Shown here: piece after piece, positions 48,437 to 55,915 of the stretch | Layout of the letters: each line of letters starts with the position of its first letter | How positions within the stretch are numbered: position 1 is the stretch's first letter | DNA from: Variovorax boronicumulans | GTDB lineage: Bacteria; Pseudomonadota; Gammaproteobacteria; Burkholderiales; Burkholderiaceae_C | Direction of reading: 5' to 3' | NCBI RefSeq assembly: GCF_029892485.1 | Contig: NZ_JARXVG010000002.1 | Span: forward strand, 496,001 to 560,000 | DNA length: 64,000 bases | Notes under the pieces: model-generated | Database searches by the model: none | Told to the model about the DNA's origin: nothing | Seen by the model: only the letters and a program-made list of their open reading frames with translations | Translations under genes and position numbers: made by a program

Positions 48437-50188
48437 TCAGCCCTTCGCGCGGCACGAAGCCAGCACGTCCAGCGCGGGCTTGTAGGTGGGCGTGTTCACG
48501 TCCATCAGTCCCAGCACCGTGTGATAGAGGTTGTCGTGCGTGAGCGGCGCATCGAGCCCCGCCTCCATGCATGAACGCGAGAGCTTGCGCCGCTCGCTCA
48601 TGCCTTCGCTGAACCAGGTGACCATCGGCACATGCTTCTGCGCCTCGGGCGCAAAGCTGTATGGCACGCCGTGCAGGAACAGGCCGTACTCGCCGAGCGA
48701 TTCGCCATGGTCGCTCACGTACAGCATCGCCGGGTCGTACTGCTTCGACTGCGCCTTGAGCCAATCGATGGTGTCGGCCAGGAAGCGGTCGGTCTGGACG
48801 ATGGAGTTGTCGTAGACGTTCATCAGCTCGTTGTGGCCGCACTCGGCCAGCGCATTGGTCTTGCACTCGGGCGTGAAGCGCTTCACCTCGGGCGCGGAGC
48901 GCTTGTAGTAGGCCGGGCCGTGGCTCCCCATCTGGTGCATAACCAGCACCACGCCCTTGGCGCGGCGCTCGGCCGGCAGCGCGGCGATGCGTGCGTCCAG
49001 GTTCTTGAGCATCACCTCATCCAGGCACTCGTCGCCGTCGCACAGCGCCTTCTTCGTGGCGGCATCGAGGCCGTCGAAGGCCGATGCGTTGGGAATGCGC
49101 GTGCACACGCCCTTGCAGCCGGCCTGGTTGTCGAGCCAGAACACGGCCAGGCCCGCGGCCTGCAGCACGTCGACCAGACTTTCGTAGTCGTCCTTGCGCG
49201 ATTCATAGCCTTGCTTGCCCAATGGCGAGAACATGCACGGCACCGAGGCCAGCGTGTTGGTGCCGCACGAATGCACGTCGCGGTAGCTCAGCACGCCGCG
49301 CTTGGCCAGTTCGGGCGTGGTGTCGCGTGCATAGCCGTTGAGCGCAAAGTGGTCGGCGCGCGCCGTCTCGCCCACCACGACCACGAACATCGGCGGGCGC
49401 ACCTGCGCGGCGTAGCTCGCACCGAGCGAGGTGCCGGCCGTGATCGGAATCAGCTTGCCGCTGCGCTTGAACAGCGGCCTGATGAACACCGACCCGGTCG
49501 AGTAGAGGCTCGCGATCGGGTTCATCATGTAGCGCAGGTGGATGTTGTTGCGCATCAGCGGCGCGAGCTGGCGGTTCATGGCCACGCCCGTTCCCACTGC
49601 CACGACCACGGCCAGCAGCAGCAGGGCCGCATTGCGCCAGAGCTTCGAGAGAAAACCCATCGGCGCGATGCGCACACGCCAGAGCAGCAACGCCGCGGGC
49701 AAGGCGACGATTGCCACGTTGAAGGCCATGCGCCAGCTGAGCAGGTCGCGCGCTTCGTTGGGGTCGGTCTGCAGCGCGTTGGCGATCATGGTGGGGTCCA
49801 TGACGACGCGGTACTCGAGCATGTAGTGCTGCACCACCGCGGCAAGCACCACCACTGCGAACCACAGCGGCTTGAGCCAGCGCGACCAGGCAGTGAGCGA
49901 GAGCATCGCCACCGAACCGCACAGCGTGAGCAGGCTCATCGCCACGATGGTCGGCAGGTAGGTGCTGGGCGCGCCGCCGATGCGGGCCAGTTCGTTCCAC
50001 AGCGGCCAGTTGGTGGTCAGCACCAGGTAAAGGCCGACCCAGAGCACGACCTGTGCAGCGGAGTGCGGACGCGTCAACCAATGGTCGAACCGCGTCCACA
50101 GCGGGCCGGGCGGAGGAAACTGCGGCGCCGATGCCTCGGAAAAAGGCGCCCTTTGCAGGGGCGCGGGCTCGATGCGCGAAAAAGACAT
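48437..50188 (-). CDS. eptA: Phosphoethanolamine transferase (EptA/MCR family)
   Basis: 583 aa. Five N-terminal membrane helices lie at about residues 35-225, then a periplasmic sulfatase-fold domain. VVVGETARADHFALNGYARD contains the metal-binding Glu and the Thr nucleophile, CGTNTLASVPCMFSPLG and NQAGCKGVCTRIPN carry Cys pairs for the family disulfides, and LYVSDHGESLGEYGLFLHGV holds the metal-binding Asp/His. It transfers phosphoethanolamine from phosphatidylethanolamine to lipid A, which lowers surface charge. It follows two PAP2 genes, and a CCTGAA repeat block precedes its ATG. Confidence 0.94.
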   Translation of the reverse strand: MSFSRIEPAPLQRAPFSEASAPQFPPPGPLWTRFDHWLTRPHSAAQVVLWVGLYLVLTTNWPLWNELARIGGAPSTYLPTIVAMSLLTLCGSVAMLSLTAWSRWLKPLWFAVVVLAAVVQHYMLEYRVVMDPTMIANALQTDPNEARDLLSWRMAFNVAIVALPAALLLWRVRIAPMGFLSKLWRNAALLLLAVVVAVGTGVAMNRQLAPLMRNNIHLRYMMNPIASLYSTGSVFIRPLFKRSGKLIPITAGTSLGASYAAQVRPPMFVVVVGETARADHFALNGYARDTTPELAKRGVLSYRDVHSCGTNTLASVPCMFSPLGKQGYESRKDDYESLVDVLQAAGLAVFWLDNQAGCKGVCTRIPNASAFDGLDAATKKALCDGDECLDEVMLKNLDARIAALPAERRAKGVVLVMHQMGSHGPAYYKRSAPEVKRFTPECKTNALAECGHNELMNVYDNSIVQTDRFLADTIDWLKAQSKQYDPAMLYVSDHGESLGEYGLFLHGVPYSFAPEAQKHVPMVTWFSEGMSERRKLSRSCMEAGLDAPLTHDNLYHTVLGLMDVNTPTYKPALDVLASCRAKG

Positions 50189-50208
50189 GCAGCAACTGTA
50201 AAGACGCT

Positions 50209-50251
50209 GCCTGAAAGGAGCCTGAACTGGACGTTCAGGCCGGGTTCAGGC
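50209..50251. promoter_or_regulatory. Fourfold GCCTGAA box upstream of eptA (OmpR/PmrA-type site)
   Basis: Two direct GCCTGAA copies (50209-50215 and 50220-50226, 11 bp apart) face two inverted copies TTCAGGC (50234-50240 and 50245-50251, also 11 bp apart), forming a 43-bp symmetric element. It starts 21 bp upstream of the eptA ATG and overlaps the stop of the preceding PAP2 gene. The hexamer-N5-hexamer spacing is that of PmrA boxes. The inner arms could also fold as a hairpin. Confidence 0.6.
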
Positions 50252-50815
50252 TCGCCGTGCGCGCGCCCGCCGGCGGCGGGCCGGCATTCTCGCCAGGGCG
50301 AAGCTCAGCGGACGGCTCACGCCGCGCTCGACCGCGATCGACACCAGCGCCCCCAGGAGCACCCCCGCGGCCACGTCCGAGGGAAAGTGCAGTCCCAGGT
50401 AAAGCCGGCTCCAGCCCACCACCGTCGCCAGCGCAAGTGCCGCCAGCATGGGCACGCGGTGCGGCAGGCACCACAGCGAGAAGGCGGCGGCAAAGGTGGC
50501 GGCCGTGTGCAGGCTCGGGAAGCCCGGCCGCATGCCCTGCGGCGCCCACTGGATGCCCAGGCCGAAGGCTGCGGGCCTGGGGAACGGCAGGGCCAGGCGG
50601 AAGGTGTGCACGACGATCCATGTCAACAGCACGCTCACCAGTGCGGTGAAAAGCGCATAGCGCCAGCGCTTGTCGAAGCCGGCGCCCGCAATGATCGTCA
50701 GGGCCAGCAGGGCCGGCAGCACCTCGGAGGCGAAGCGCGCGAACTGGACGAGCCACAGCGGCGCGAACACGTCCGCGTTGAGCCATCCGAACAGGGCGAA
50801 ATCAAGTGCTTGCAT
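50246..50815 (-). CDS. PAP2-family membrane phosphatase
   Basis: 189 aa with five or six hydrophobic segments. PAP2 signature pieces are FPRPAAF near residue 78 (degenerate first motif), GFPSLHTAATFAAAF with the central Ser-x-His, and SRLYLGLHFPSDVAAGVLLG with the catalytic His and Asp. The tail is rich in Arg. It overlaps the upstream PAP2 gene by 14 bp. It may act on undecaprenyl or lipid phosphates linked to lipid A modification. Confidence 0.87.
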   Translation of the reverse strand: MQALDFALFGWLNADVFAPLWLVQFARFASEVLPALLALTIIAGAGFDKRWRYALFTALVSVLLTWIVVHTFRLALPFPRPAAFGLGIQWAPQGMRPGFPSLHTAATFAAAFSLWCLPHRVPMLAALALATVVGWSRLYLGLHFPSDVAAGVLLGALVSIAVERGVSRPLSFALARMPARRRRARARRA

Positions 50816-51506
50816 GAAGAGGTGCTGCCGCCTCGGGCCGGTTTTGGTTCGGGCGCGTGACCGCCACGTCGATGACGAAGCCGACGGTCCAGCAGACCCA
50901 GGCGGTCCAGAGCGTGTGGCTCATGTAATGGGCGCCGCGCAACTGCTGCGACAAGCCGAGCGCCAGGCCCGCGACCGCCGCCGTGCCCAGCCAGACGAGT
51001 GCCGCCCGGCCGGAAACCCGGCGCAGCACGAAATAGCCGCCGAGGTAGGCGAACGCGGCCGAGGCGTGCCCGGCCGGGAAGCACCCGCCCGCCCCGCCAT
51101 CCTCCACCCCCCACGACCAGTGCGACACGTAGCGCGCAACGCCGCCGAACTCCTTCAGGTCCCAGGGGCAGCTGGTGTCGCTGAAATGCTTGATGAAGCT
51201 GACGGCCAGCACCGACCCCAGCACGGTCAGCGCCAGCTGCACCCGCTCCCGCGTGGCCAGCTTGCGCAGGATGCCCACCGGCCAGCGAATGGCCGCGAAC
51301 AGGCCGATCACCAGCAGCCAGCTCAGGTTCCGGGCGCCTGCGTGCATCACGTGGACCAGAAAGGGGTTCTCGCGCCACGGAAAACCCATGGGCGTGCCGG
51401 CCATGCGCGCCAGCCAGAGGTCGCCACCAGAGGCGTCCCAGGTCATCAACAAAGCCAATGCGAGCAAGGTGAGTGCTGCGAGACGGAGGTTCGCGGTGCG
51501 GGTCAT
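50802..51506 (-). CDS. PAP2-family membrane phosphatase
   Basis: 234 aa, about six hydrophobic segments. It carries KHFSDTSCPWDLKEFGG (first motif region), GGCFPAGHASAAFAYLGGYF with the S/A-G-H phosphatase motif, and SQQLRGAHYMSHTLWTAWVC with the last His. This is the lipid A phosphatase LpxE/LpxT-like style. The ATG at 51506 is preferred to a TTG two codons upstream. First gene of the minus-strand set PAP2-PAP2-eptA, divergent from the two-component system. Confidence 0.85.
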   Translation of the reverse strand: MTRTANLRLAALTLLALALLMTWDASGGDLWLARMAGTPMGFPWRENPFLVHVMHAGARNLSWLLVIGLFAAIRWPVGILRKLATRERVQLALTVLGSVLAVSFIKHFSDTSCPWDLKEFGGVARYVSHWSWGVEDGGAGGCFPAGHASAAFAYLGGYFVLRRVSGRAALVWLGTAAVAGLALGLSQQLRGAHYMSHTLWTAWVCWTVGFVIDVAVTRPNQNRPEAAAPLHAST

Positions 51507-51567
51507 GAACAAGAAACCAGGCCTTCAGGAAAACTGGCGCGAGCCTACTTTCGCGGGATGAACCCAG

Positions 51568-51594
51568 TCTGAAGCGACCTGAACGAATGCTGAC
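51568..51594. promoter_or_regulatory. CTGAA direct repeats between the PAP2 operon and the two-component genes
   Basis: TCTGAA (51568-51573), CCTGAA (51578-51583) and GCTGAC (51589-51594) recur at 10 and 11 bp; one further TTCAGG lies at 51524-51529. The words match the block in front of eptA. The site is 60-85 bp upstream of the response-regulator start, suggesting autoregulation and control of the divergent PAP2 genes. Confidence 0.5.
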
Positions 51595-51652
51595 GCGGCC
51601 CTGCGGCCACGGTGCGGGCGCTAGACTTCGTGTTTTTGGAGAGACACACCGC

Positions 51653-52327
51653 GTGCGCATATTGCTGGTCGAAGATGACACTGCGTTGGCAGATGCCGTT
51701 TGCAGCTACCTGCTGGCAAAGTCTTTCGTGGTCGATGTCGCTCCCAGCCTGGCCGACGCGCGCGGCGCCCTGCTCTCCGTGCAATACGCGGCGGTGCTGC
51801 TCGACCTGCACCTGGGCGACGGCGACGGCCTCTCCCTGCTGCCGCAAGTGCGGGCCTTGCGGGAGCCGCCCATCGTCATCGTGCTCACCGCCCGCGACCA
51901 GGTCACCGACCGCATCCGCGGCCTGGACGCCGGCGCCGACGACTACCTCATCAAGCCCTACGACCCCGCCGAACTGCTGGCCCGGCTGCGCGCGGTCGAG
52001 CGGCGGCGCAGCGCCAACACCTCGCCGATGCTGCAACTGGGCACGCTGGAGATCGACCTGGCGCACGACCGCGTGCGCAAGGACGGCAGCCCGGTCGTGC
52101 TCACGCAAAAGGAATGGGCCCTGCTGCGCGTGATGGCCACTCGCCCCGAGCGAATCCACACCCGCGAGAACCTTGCCGACGCGCTCTACGGTTTCGGCGA
52201 CGAGGCCGACAGCAACACGCTCGAGGTCTTCATCAGCCGCCTGCGCCGCAAGCTCGGCAAGAACCACATCCAGACGCTGCGCGGCCTCGGCTACCGGCTG
52301 TCGTTCTCGGCGGACGACGAGGAATGA
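51653..52327 (+). CDS. OmpR-family response regulator (PmrA/QseB-like)
   Basis: 224 aa from a GTG start (RILLVEDDTALADAVCSYLL follows the initiator). The receiver domain has acidic residues EDD, phospho-acceptor Asp in AVLLDLHLGDGDGL near 51, and the conserved Lys in DDYLIKPYDP. A C-terminal winged helix follows (ALLRVMATRPERIHTRENLA, EVFISRLRRKLGKNHIQTLR). A GGAGAG site precedes the GTG. It overlaps the kinase gene by 4 bp and is divergent from the PAP2-eptA genes, which are the likely regulon. Confidence 0.93.
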   Translation: MRILLVEDDTALADAVCSYLLAKSFVVDVAPSLADARGALLSVQYAAVLLDLHLGDGDGLSLLPQVRALREPPIVIVLTARDQVTDRIRGLDAGADDYLIKPYDPAELLARLRAVERRRSANTSPMLQLGTLEIDLAHDRVRKDGSPVVLTQKEWALLRVMATRPERIHTRENLADALYGFGDEADSNTLEVFISRLRRKLGKNHIQTLRGLGYRLSFSADDEE

Positions 52328-53679
52328 GCATCGCCAAGCATCGCAACGGCCACGACTCGCTGGCCGGGCGCCTGACGCGCACCCTCATCCTGTGGGTCGG
52401 CGGCGTGTGGCTGGTGTGCGTGTTTGCCGTGGTCTGGTATGTGGACCGCGAGATCAACCACAACTTCGACAACGAGCTCGTGGAGGTGTCGCACCGCATG
52501 TTCGACATGGCCGTGCAGGAGCTGGACAAGCTGCAGCACAAGGGGGAGGCCCCAGCCGCCACGCCGCTGGTCGCGCCCAAGCAGCTGTTCTCGGAAGACG
52601 CGGTGATGTACCAGGTGGTCGACATCCACGAGCAAGTGCTGCTGCGCTCGGCCGAGGCGCCCATCGATGCCTTCGACGTGCCCCTGGCCGCGGGCTTCGC
52701 CAACAACCAGACCTGGCGCATCTACACCGTGCGGCATCCGACGCTCGGGCTCTATTTCCAGGTGGCCGATCCGCTCGACGAGCGCCGCAGGGCGCTGAAC
52801 CGCACCCTGTTCGGCCTGATCATTCCGCTCGGTGCGGTGCTGCCGCTGCTCGCGCTGGTGCTGCGCAACGTGGCGCGCAACGAGCTGCGCGTGCTGCAGC
52901 AGCTCGCCGGCGAGATCGAGAAGCGCAACGGCGCCGACCTGCGGCCGATCACGCTGCCCGGATTGCCGCAGGAGCTTCGATCGGTGGGCGACCACGTCAA
53001 CAGCCTGCTGGAGCGGCTGTCCCAATCGCTCGACGTCGAGCGCGCGCTCGCCGCCAATGCGGCCCACGAACTGCGCACGCCGCTGGCCGCCGCGCGCCTG
53101 CGGCTGCAGGCCGCGCTCGACCATGACCTGAAACGCGAGGACGTGCAGGGCGCGCTCCAGGCGCTGCAGATGCTGAGCCACCGCGCCGAGAAACTGCTGC
53201 AGCTGTCGCGCGCGGAATCGGGTGCGTCGCTCACGCGTGCGCGCGTCGACTTGGTCCAGCTCGCGGGCACCGTGGCGCAGGAGTTCTGGCAAGACCCGCT
53301 GAACAACGAGCGTCTGAAGCTCAAGGTGCCCGACAGCGCGGCGCCGGTGGCGTTCGGCGATGTCGATGCACTGGCGATCGCCTTGCGCAACCTCGTGGAG
53401 AACGCGCTGCGCTACGGCGGCGGCGGACGCGTGGTGATCGAAGTGGCGGCGCCTTGCGCCCTGGTGGTGCGGGACTTCGGTGCGGGCGTCAACGCCGAGC
53501 AGCTCCGGACGCTGCAGCAGCGCCACGTGCGGCACGGCTCGGACCGTGCGGGCTATGGGTTGGGCCTGTCGATCGTGGGCACGATCGTCGAGAAGCACAA
53601 CGCGAAGCTGGAGCTGGCGTCGCCGCCGACGGGGGCGGCGCAGGGGTTCGAGGCGCGGATCGTGTTGCGGCCGGCCTGA
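52324..53679 (+). CDS. Sensor histidine kinase (PmrB/QseC-like)
   Basis: 451 aa. Membrane helices lie near residues 20-42 (TLILWVGGVWLVCVFAVVWY) and 160-182 (LFGLIIPLGAVLPLLALVL), enclosing a periplasmic sensor of about 115 residues. The H-box is NAAHELRTPLAAARLRLQ with the His near 247; ATP-binding motifs are NLVENALRYGGGG, DFGAGV and GYGLGLSIVGTI. It phosphorylates the adjacent response regulator. The signal is unknown; cations, antimicrobial peptides or pH are usual for this type. Start overlaps the regulator stop (ATGA). Confidence 0.93.
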   Translation: MSIAKHRNGHDSLAGRLTRTLILWVGGVWLVCVFAVVWYVDREINHNFDNELVEVSHRMFDMAVQELDKLQHKGEAPAATPLVAPKQLFSEDAVMYQVVDIHEQVLLRSAEAPIDAFDVPLAAGFANNQTWRIYTVRHPTLGLYFQVADPLDERRRALNRTLFGLIIPLGAVLPLLALVLRNVARNELRVLQQLAGEIEKRNGADLRPITLPGLPQELRSVGDHVNSLLERLSQSLDVERALAANAAHELRTPLAAARLRLQAALDHDLKREDVQGALQALQMLSHRAEKLLQLSRAESGASLTRARVDLVQLAGTVAQEFWQDPLNNERLKLKVPDSAAPVAFGDVDALAIALRNLVENALRYGGGGRVVIEVAAPCALVVRDFGAGVNAEQLRTLQQRHVRHGSDRAGYGLGLSIVGTIVEKHNAKLELASPPTGAAQGFEARIVLRPA

Positions 53680-53683
53680 AGCC

Positions 53684-54106
53684 CTACTCGCTCACCAGCG
53701 CACGCAGCCACTCCGGCAACGCCAGCGCCTTCTGCTTCGGAAAATCCACCCAGATCGTCGTCGCCCCGCCCGCTGCGCAGATCACGTCGGGCGCTTCCTC
53801 GCGCGCCATCGTGCCCCAGCTCTCGAAGGTGGTGCGCCCAGGGTCGCTCACATACATCTTCAGCAGCACGTTGCCCGGGTATTCGATCTGCCGGTAGAAA
53901 TTGCAGAAGGCGTTGACGATCACCATGCCCTCGCCGCCCGGCTCGGGCTCGAAGCCGATGGAACGCATCCAGTCGATGCGCGCGGTTTCGAGATAGCGGA
54001 AGTAGGTGCCGTTGTTCAGGTGGCCCATGGCGTCCATGTCGCCCCAGCGGATGGGGATGGACATCTCGTACACGAGCTTCTTCTTTTCGGGGATTTCGAT
54101 TCTCAT
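53684..54106 (-). CDS. Acyl-CoA thioesterase, 4-hydroxybenzoyl-CoA thioesterase (hotdog) family
   Basis: 140 aa, single hotdog domain. IRWGDMDAMGHLNNGTYFRY holds the catalytic Asp of the 4HBT family near residue 22, with ARIDWMRSIG after it. It hydrolyses an acyl-CoA; the substrate is unknown. Its ATG overlaps the EamA stop by 4 bp, so it is last in the coupled set SDR-EamA-thioesterase. A longer in-frame ORF from 54547 is a shadow of the EamA gene. Confidence 0.87.
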   Translation of the reverse strand: MRIEIPEKKKLVYEMSIPIRWGDMDAMGHLNNGTYFRYLETARIDWMRSIGFEPEPGGEGMVIVNAFCNFYRQIEYPGNVLLKMYVSDPGRTTFESWGTMAREEAPDVICAAGGATTIWVDFPKQKALALPEWLRALVSE

Positions 54107-55008
54107 CGGTGCGCCTTGATGGATGCGAGGATGCCCAGCACGAACAGCAGCGCCGCCACCCACTCGGTGGCCTGCGGCCAGCGGCCGTCCCAGACGAAGG
54201 AATAGAGCAAGGCGAACAGCGTCTCGCTCACGATCAATTGGCCGCACAGGCTCGCCGAGAGGCGCTGGCTGGCGATGTTCCAGAGGATGGTCGCGAGCCA
54301 GGACGAGCCGAAGCCACTGGCCAGCGCGATCCAGATGAAGAGCATGCCGTCGGGCTGCGCCAGCAGCGTGGCTATGTCGCTGCCCGCAACCATCCACAGC
54401 AGCAGGGCCCCGAGGCCCGTGGCAATGCCGAGCCAGTTGGCCCAGTCGGTCGCGTTGAGTTCGGTGTGGCGCTGCAGCCATTTCGCGTTGAGCAGGCCGT
54501 AGATCGTCCAGCTCACCATCGCGCCGAGTGCCAGCGCAATACCCCATCCGAAGCGCACCCCACCCTCGCGATGCTGCGTCGACCAGGCGCCCCAGATCAT
54601 CAACGCGATGCCCGCACCCGTGAGCACAAGCCCCGGCAGCAGCGCGCGCATGCGCAGCCCCGCGGGCCGGCCGAGCAGCATCATCCAGACGGGAATCGTG
54701 CCGATGATGAGGCTGGGCACCTCGGTGCCGGCAGCCACGATGCCGAAGGCCAGCAGCAGGTAGTAGCCGCTGAAGCCCAGCACGCTGAGCCCGAGCGCCG
54801 CGAGCGCCTGCTGTCCATTCGGCCAGCGCACGGCCGCCGGCCGCGCGAACACCGCCAGCGCCGACACGGCACCGAACACCGCGAAGCGCGCGGCCGTGAT
54901 GTCGACCATGCCGAAGTGGCCGACCATGCGCGGTGCCACGAAGGTCAGGCCCCAGAGCGCGCCCGCGGCCAAGCCAGCGGCGATGCCGATCCAGGCTCGA
55001 GGGGTCAG
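54103..55008 (-). CDS. EamA-family (DMT) transporter, probable CTG start
   Basis: 301 aa with ten hydrophobic segments in two EamA repeats; the first helix is WIGIAAGLAAGALWGLTFVA and the second repeat starts near WGIALALGAMVSWTIYGLLN. The first helix lies within ten residues of the start used here. No ATG, GTG or TTG occurs in frame close upstream, and the preceding in-frame codons read as an Arg-rich shadow of the SDR. The CTG at 55008 overlaps the SDR stop as CTGA, parallel to the ATGA overlap at the other end, so a CTG start with coupling is likely. Substrate unknown. Confidence 0.8.
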   Translation of the reverse strand: MTPRAWIGIAAGLAAGALWGLTFVAPRMVGHFGMVDITAARFAVFGAVSALAVFARPAAVRWPNGQQALAALGLSVLGFSGYYLLLAFGIVAAGTEVPSLIIGTIPVWMMLLGRPAGLRMRALLPGLVLTGAGIALMIWGAWSTQHREGGVRFGWGIALALGAMVSWTIYGLLNAKWLQRHTELNATDWANWLGIATGLGALLLWMVAGSDIATLLAQPDGMLFIWIALASGFGSSWLATILWNIASQRLSASLCGQLIVSETLFALLYSFVWDGRWPQATEWVAALLFVLGILASIKAHR

Positions 55009-55787
55009 AGCGCGAATCCGTCGTCGGCCGCGATGACGGCGCCGTTCACGAAATGGCTCTGCCCGCTGGCCAGCAGCACGATCAGGCCGTCGAGGTCTTC
55101 GGCCTTGCCCACGCGCTTGCGCGGCAGGATGCTGACCAGCTTGGCGCCGGCCTCGGTGGTCCAGAGCTCTTCGTTGAGTTCGGTGGCGATGTAGCCCGGG
55201 CACAGCGCGTTCACGTTGATGCCGAAGCGGCCCCATTCGAGCGCCATGGCCTTGGTCATCTGCACCACCGCGGCCTTGCTCATGCCGTAGGCGCCGATGT
55301 TCGGCACTGCCTTGAGCGCGGCCACCGAGGCGATGTTGATGATGCGCCCGCCGATGTAGGTGCCCGGCGCCGAGCCGTCGGCGCGCGCCAGCATGCGCTT
55401 GCCCACTTCCTGGGCGACGAAGAAGGCGCCCTTCAGGTTGGTGTCGAAGATGAAGTCGTAGTCGTCGGGCGTCACGTCCTGCAGCTTGTTGCGGATGTTG
55501 ACGCCGGAGTTGTTGACCAGGATGTCGATGGCGCCGACTTCGGTCTCGGCGCGTGCCACGGCGGCCTTGATGCTGCCGTGGTCGGTCACGTCGAGTTCGA
55601 CCACGTGGGCATCGCCGCCCTCGCCTTCGATGCGGGCGCGCAATTCCTTGAGTTTTTCGACCCGGCGGCTCGCCAGGACAACCGCGGCGCCGGCGCGCGC
55701 CAGCGTTTTCGCGAACTGGGCGCCGAGACCGCTGGAGGCGCCGGTGACGAAGGCCACGCGGCCCGAAAGATCGAAGCTGTAAGCCAT
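55005..55787 (-). CDS. SDR-family oxidoreductase (3-oxoacyl reductase-like)
   Basis: 260 aa. The cofactor motif is VTGASSGLGAQFAKTLARAG, then LASRRVEKLKEL, VNNSGVNIRNKLQD, and IINIASVAALKAVPNIGAYG with the catalytic Ser, followed by YGMSKAAVVQMTKAMALEWG with Tyr and Lys. The C-terminus has GKAEDLDGLIVLLASGQSHF. It is the first gene of the minus-strand trio with the EamA transporter and thioesterase. The thioesterase partner suggests a fatty or aromatic acyl-CoA route, but the substrate is unknown. Confidence 0.88.
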   Translation of the reverse strand: MAYSFDLSGRVAFVTGASSGLGAQFAKTLARAGAAVVLASRRVEKLKELRARIEGEGGDAHVVELDVTDHGSIKAAVARAETEVGAIDILVNNSGVNIRNKLQDVTPDDYDFIFDTNLKGAFFVAQEVGKRMLARADGSAPGTYIGGRIINIASVAALKAVPNIGAYGMSKAAVVQMTKAMALEWGRFGINVNALCPGYIATELNEELWTTEAGAKLVSILPRKRVGKAEDLDGLIVLLASGQSHFVNGAVIAADDGFAL

Positions 55788-55915
55788 GGGGACGGGTCCT
55801 GGGTGTGTGCTGGATGTCTCTTGGGGAGTCGCGCAGGTGACGTGTGGCGCTCCCCCTAAAATGTTTCGCGGCCCTCGCAGCGTCCGAGCCTCAAAACATT
55901 ATCGACCAGACCCAC

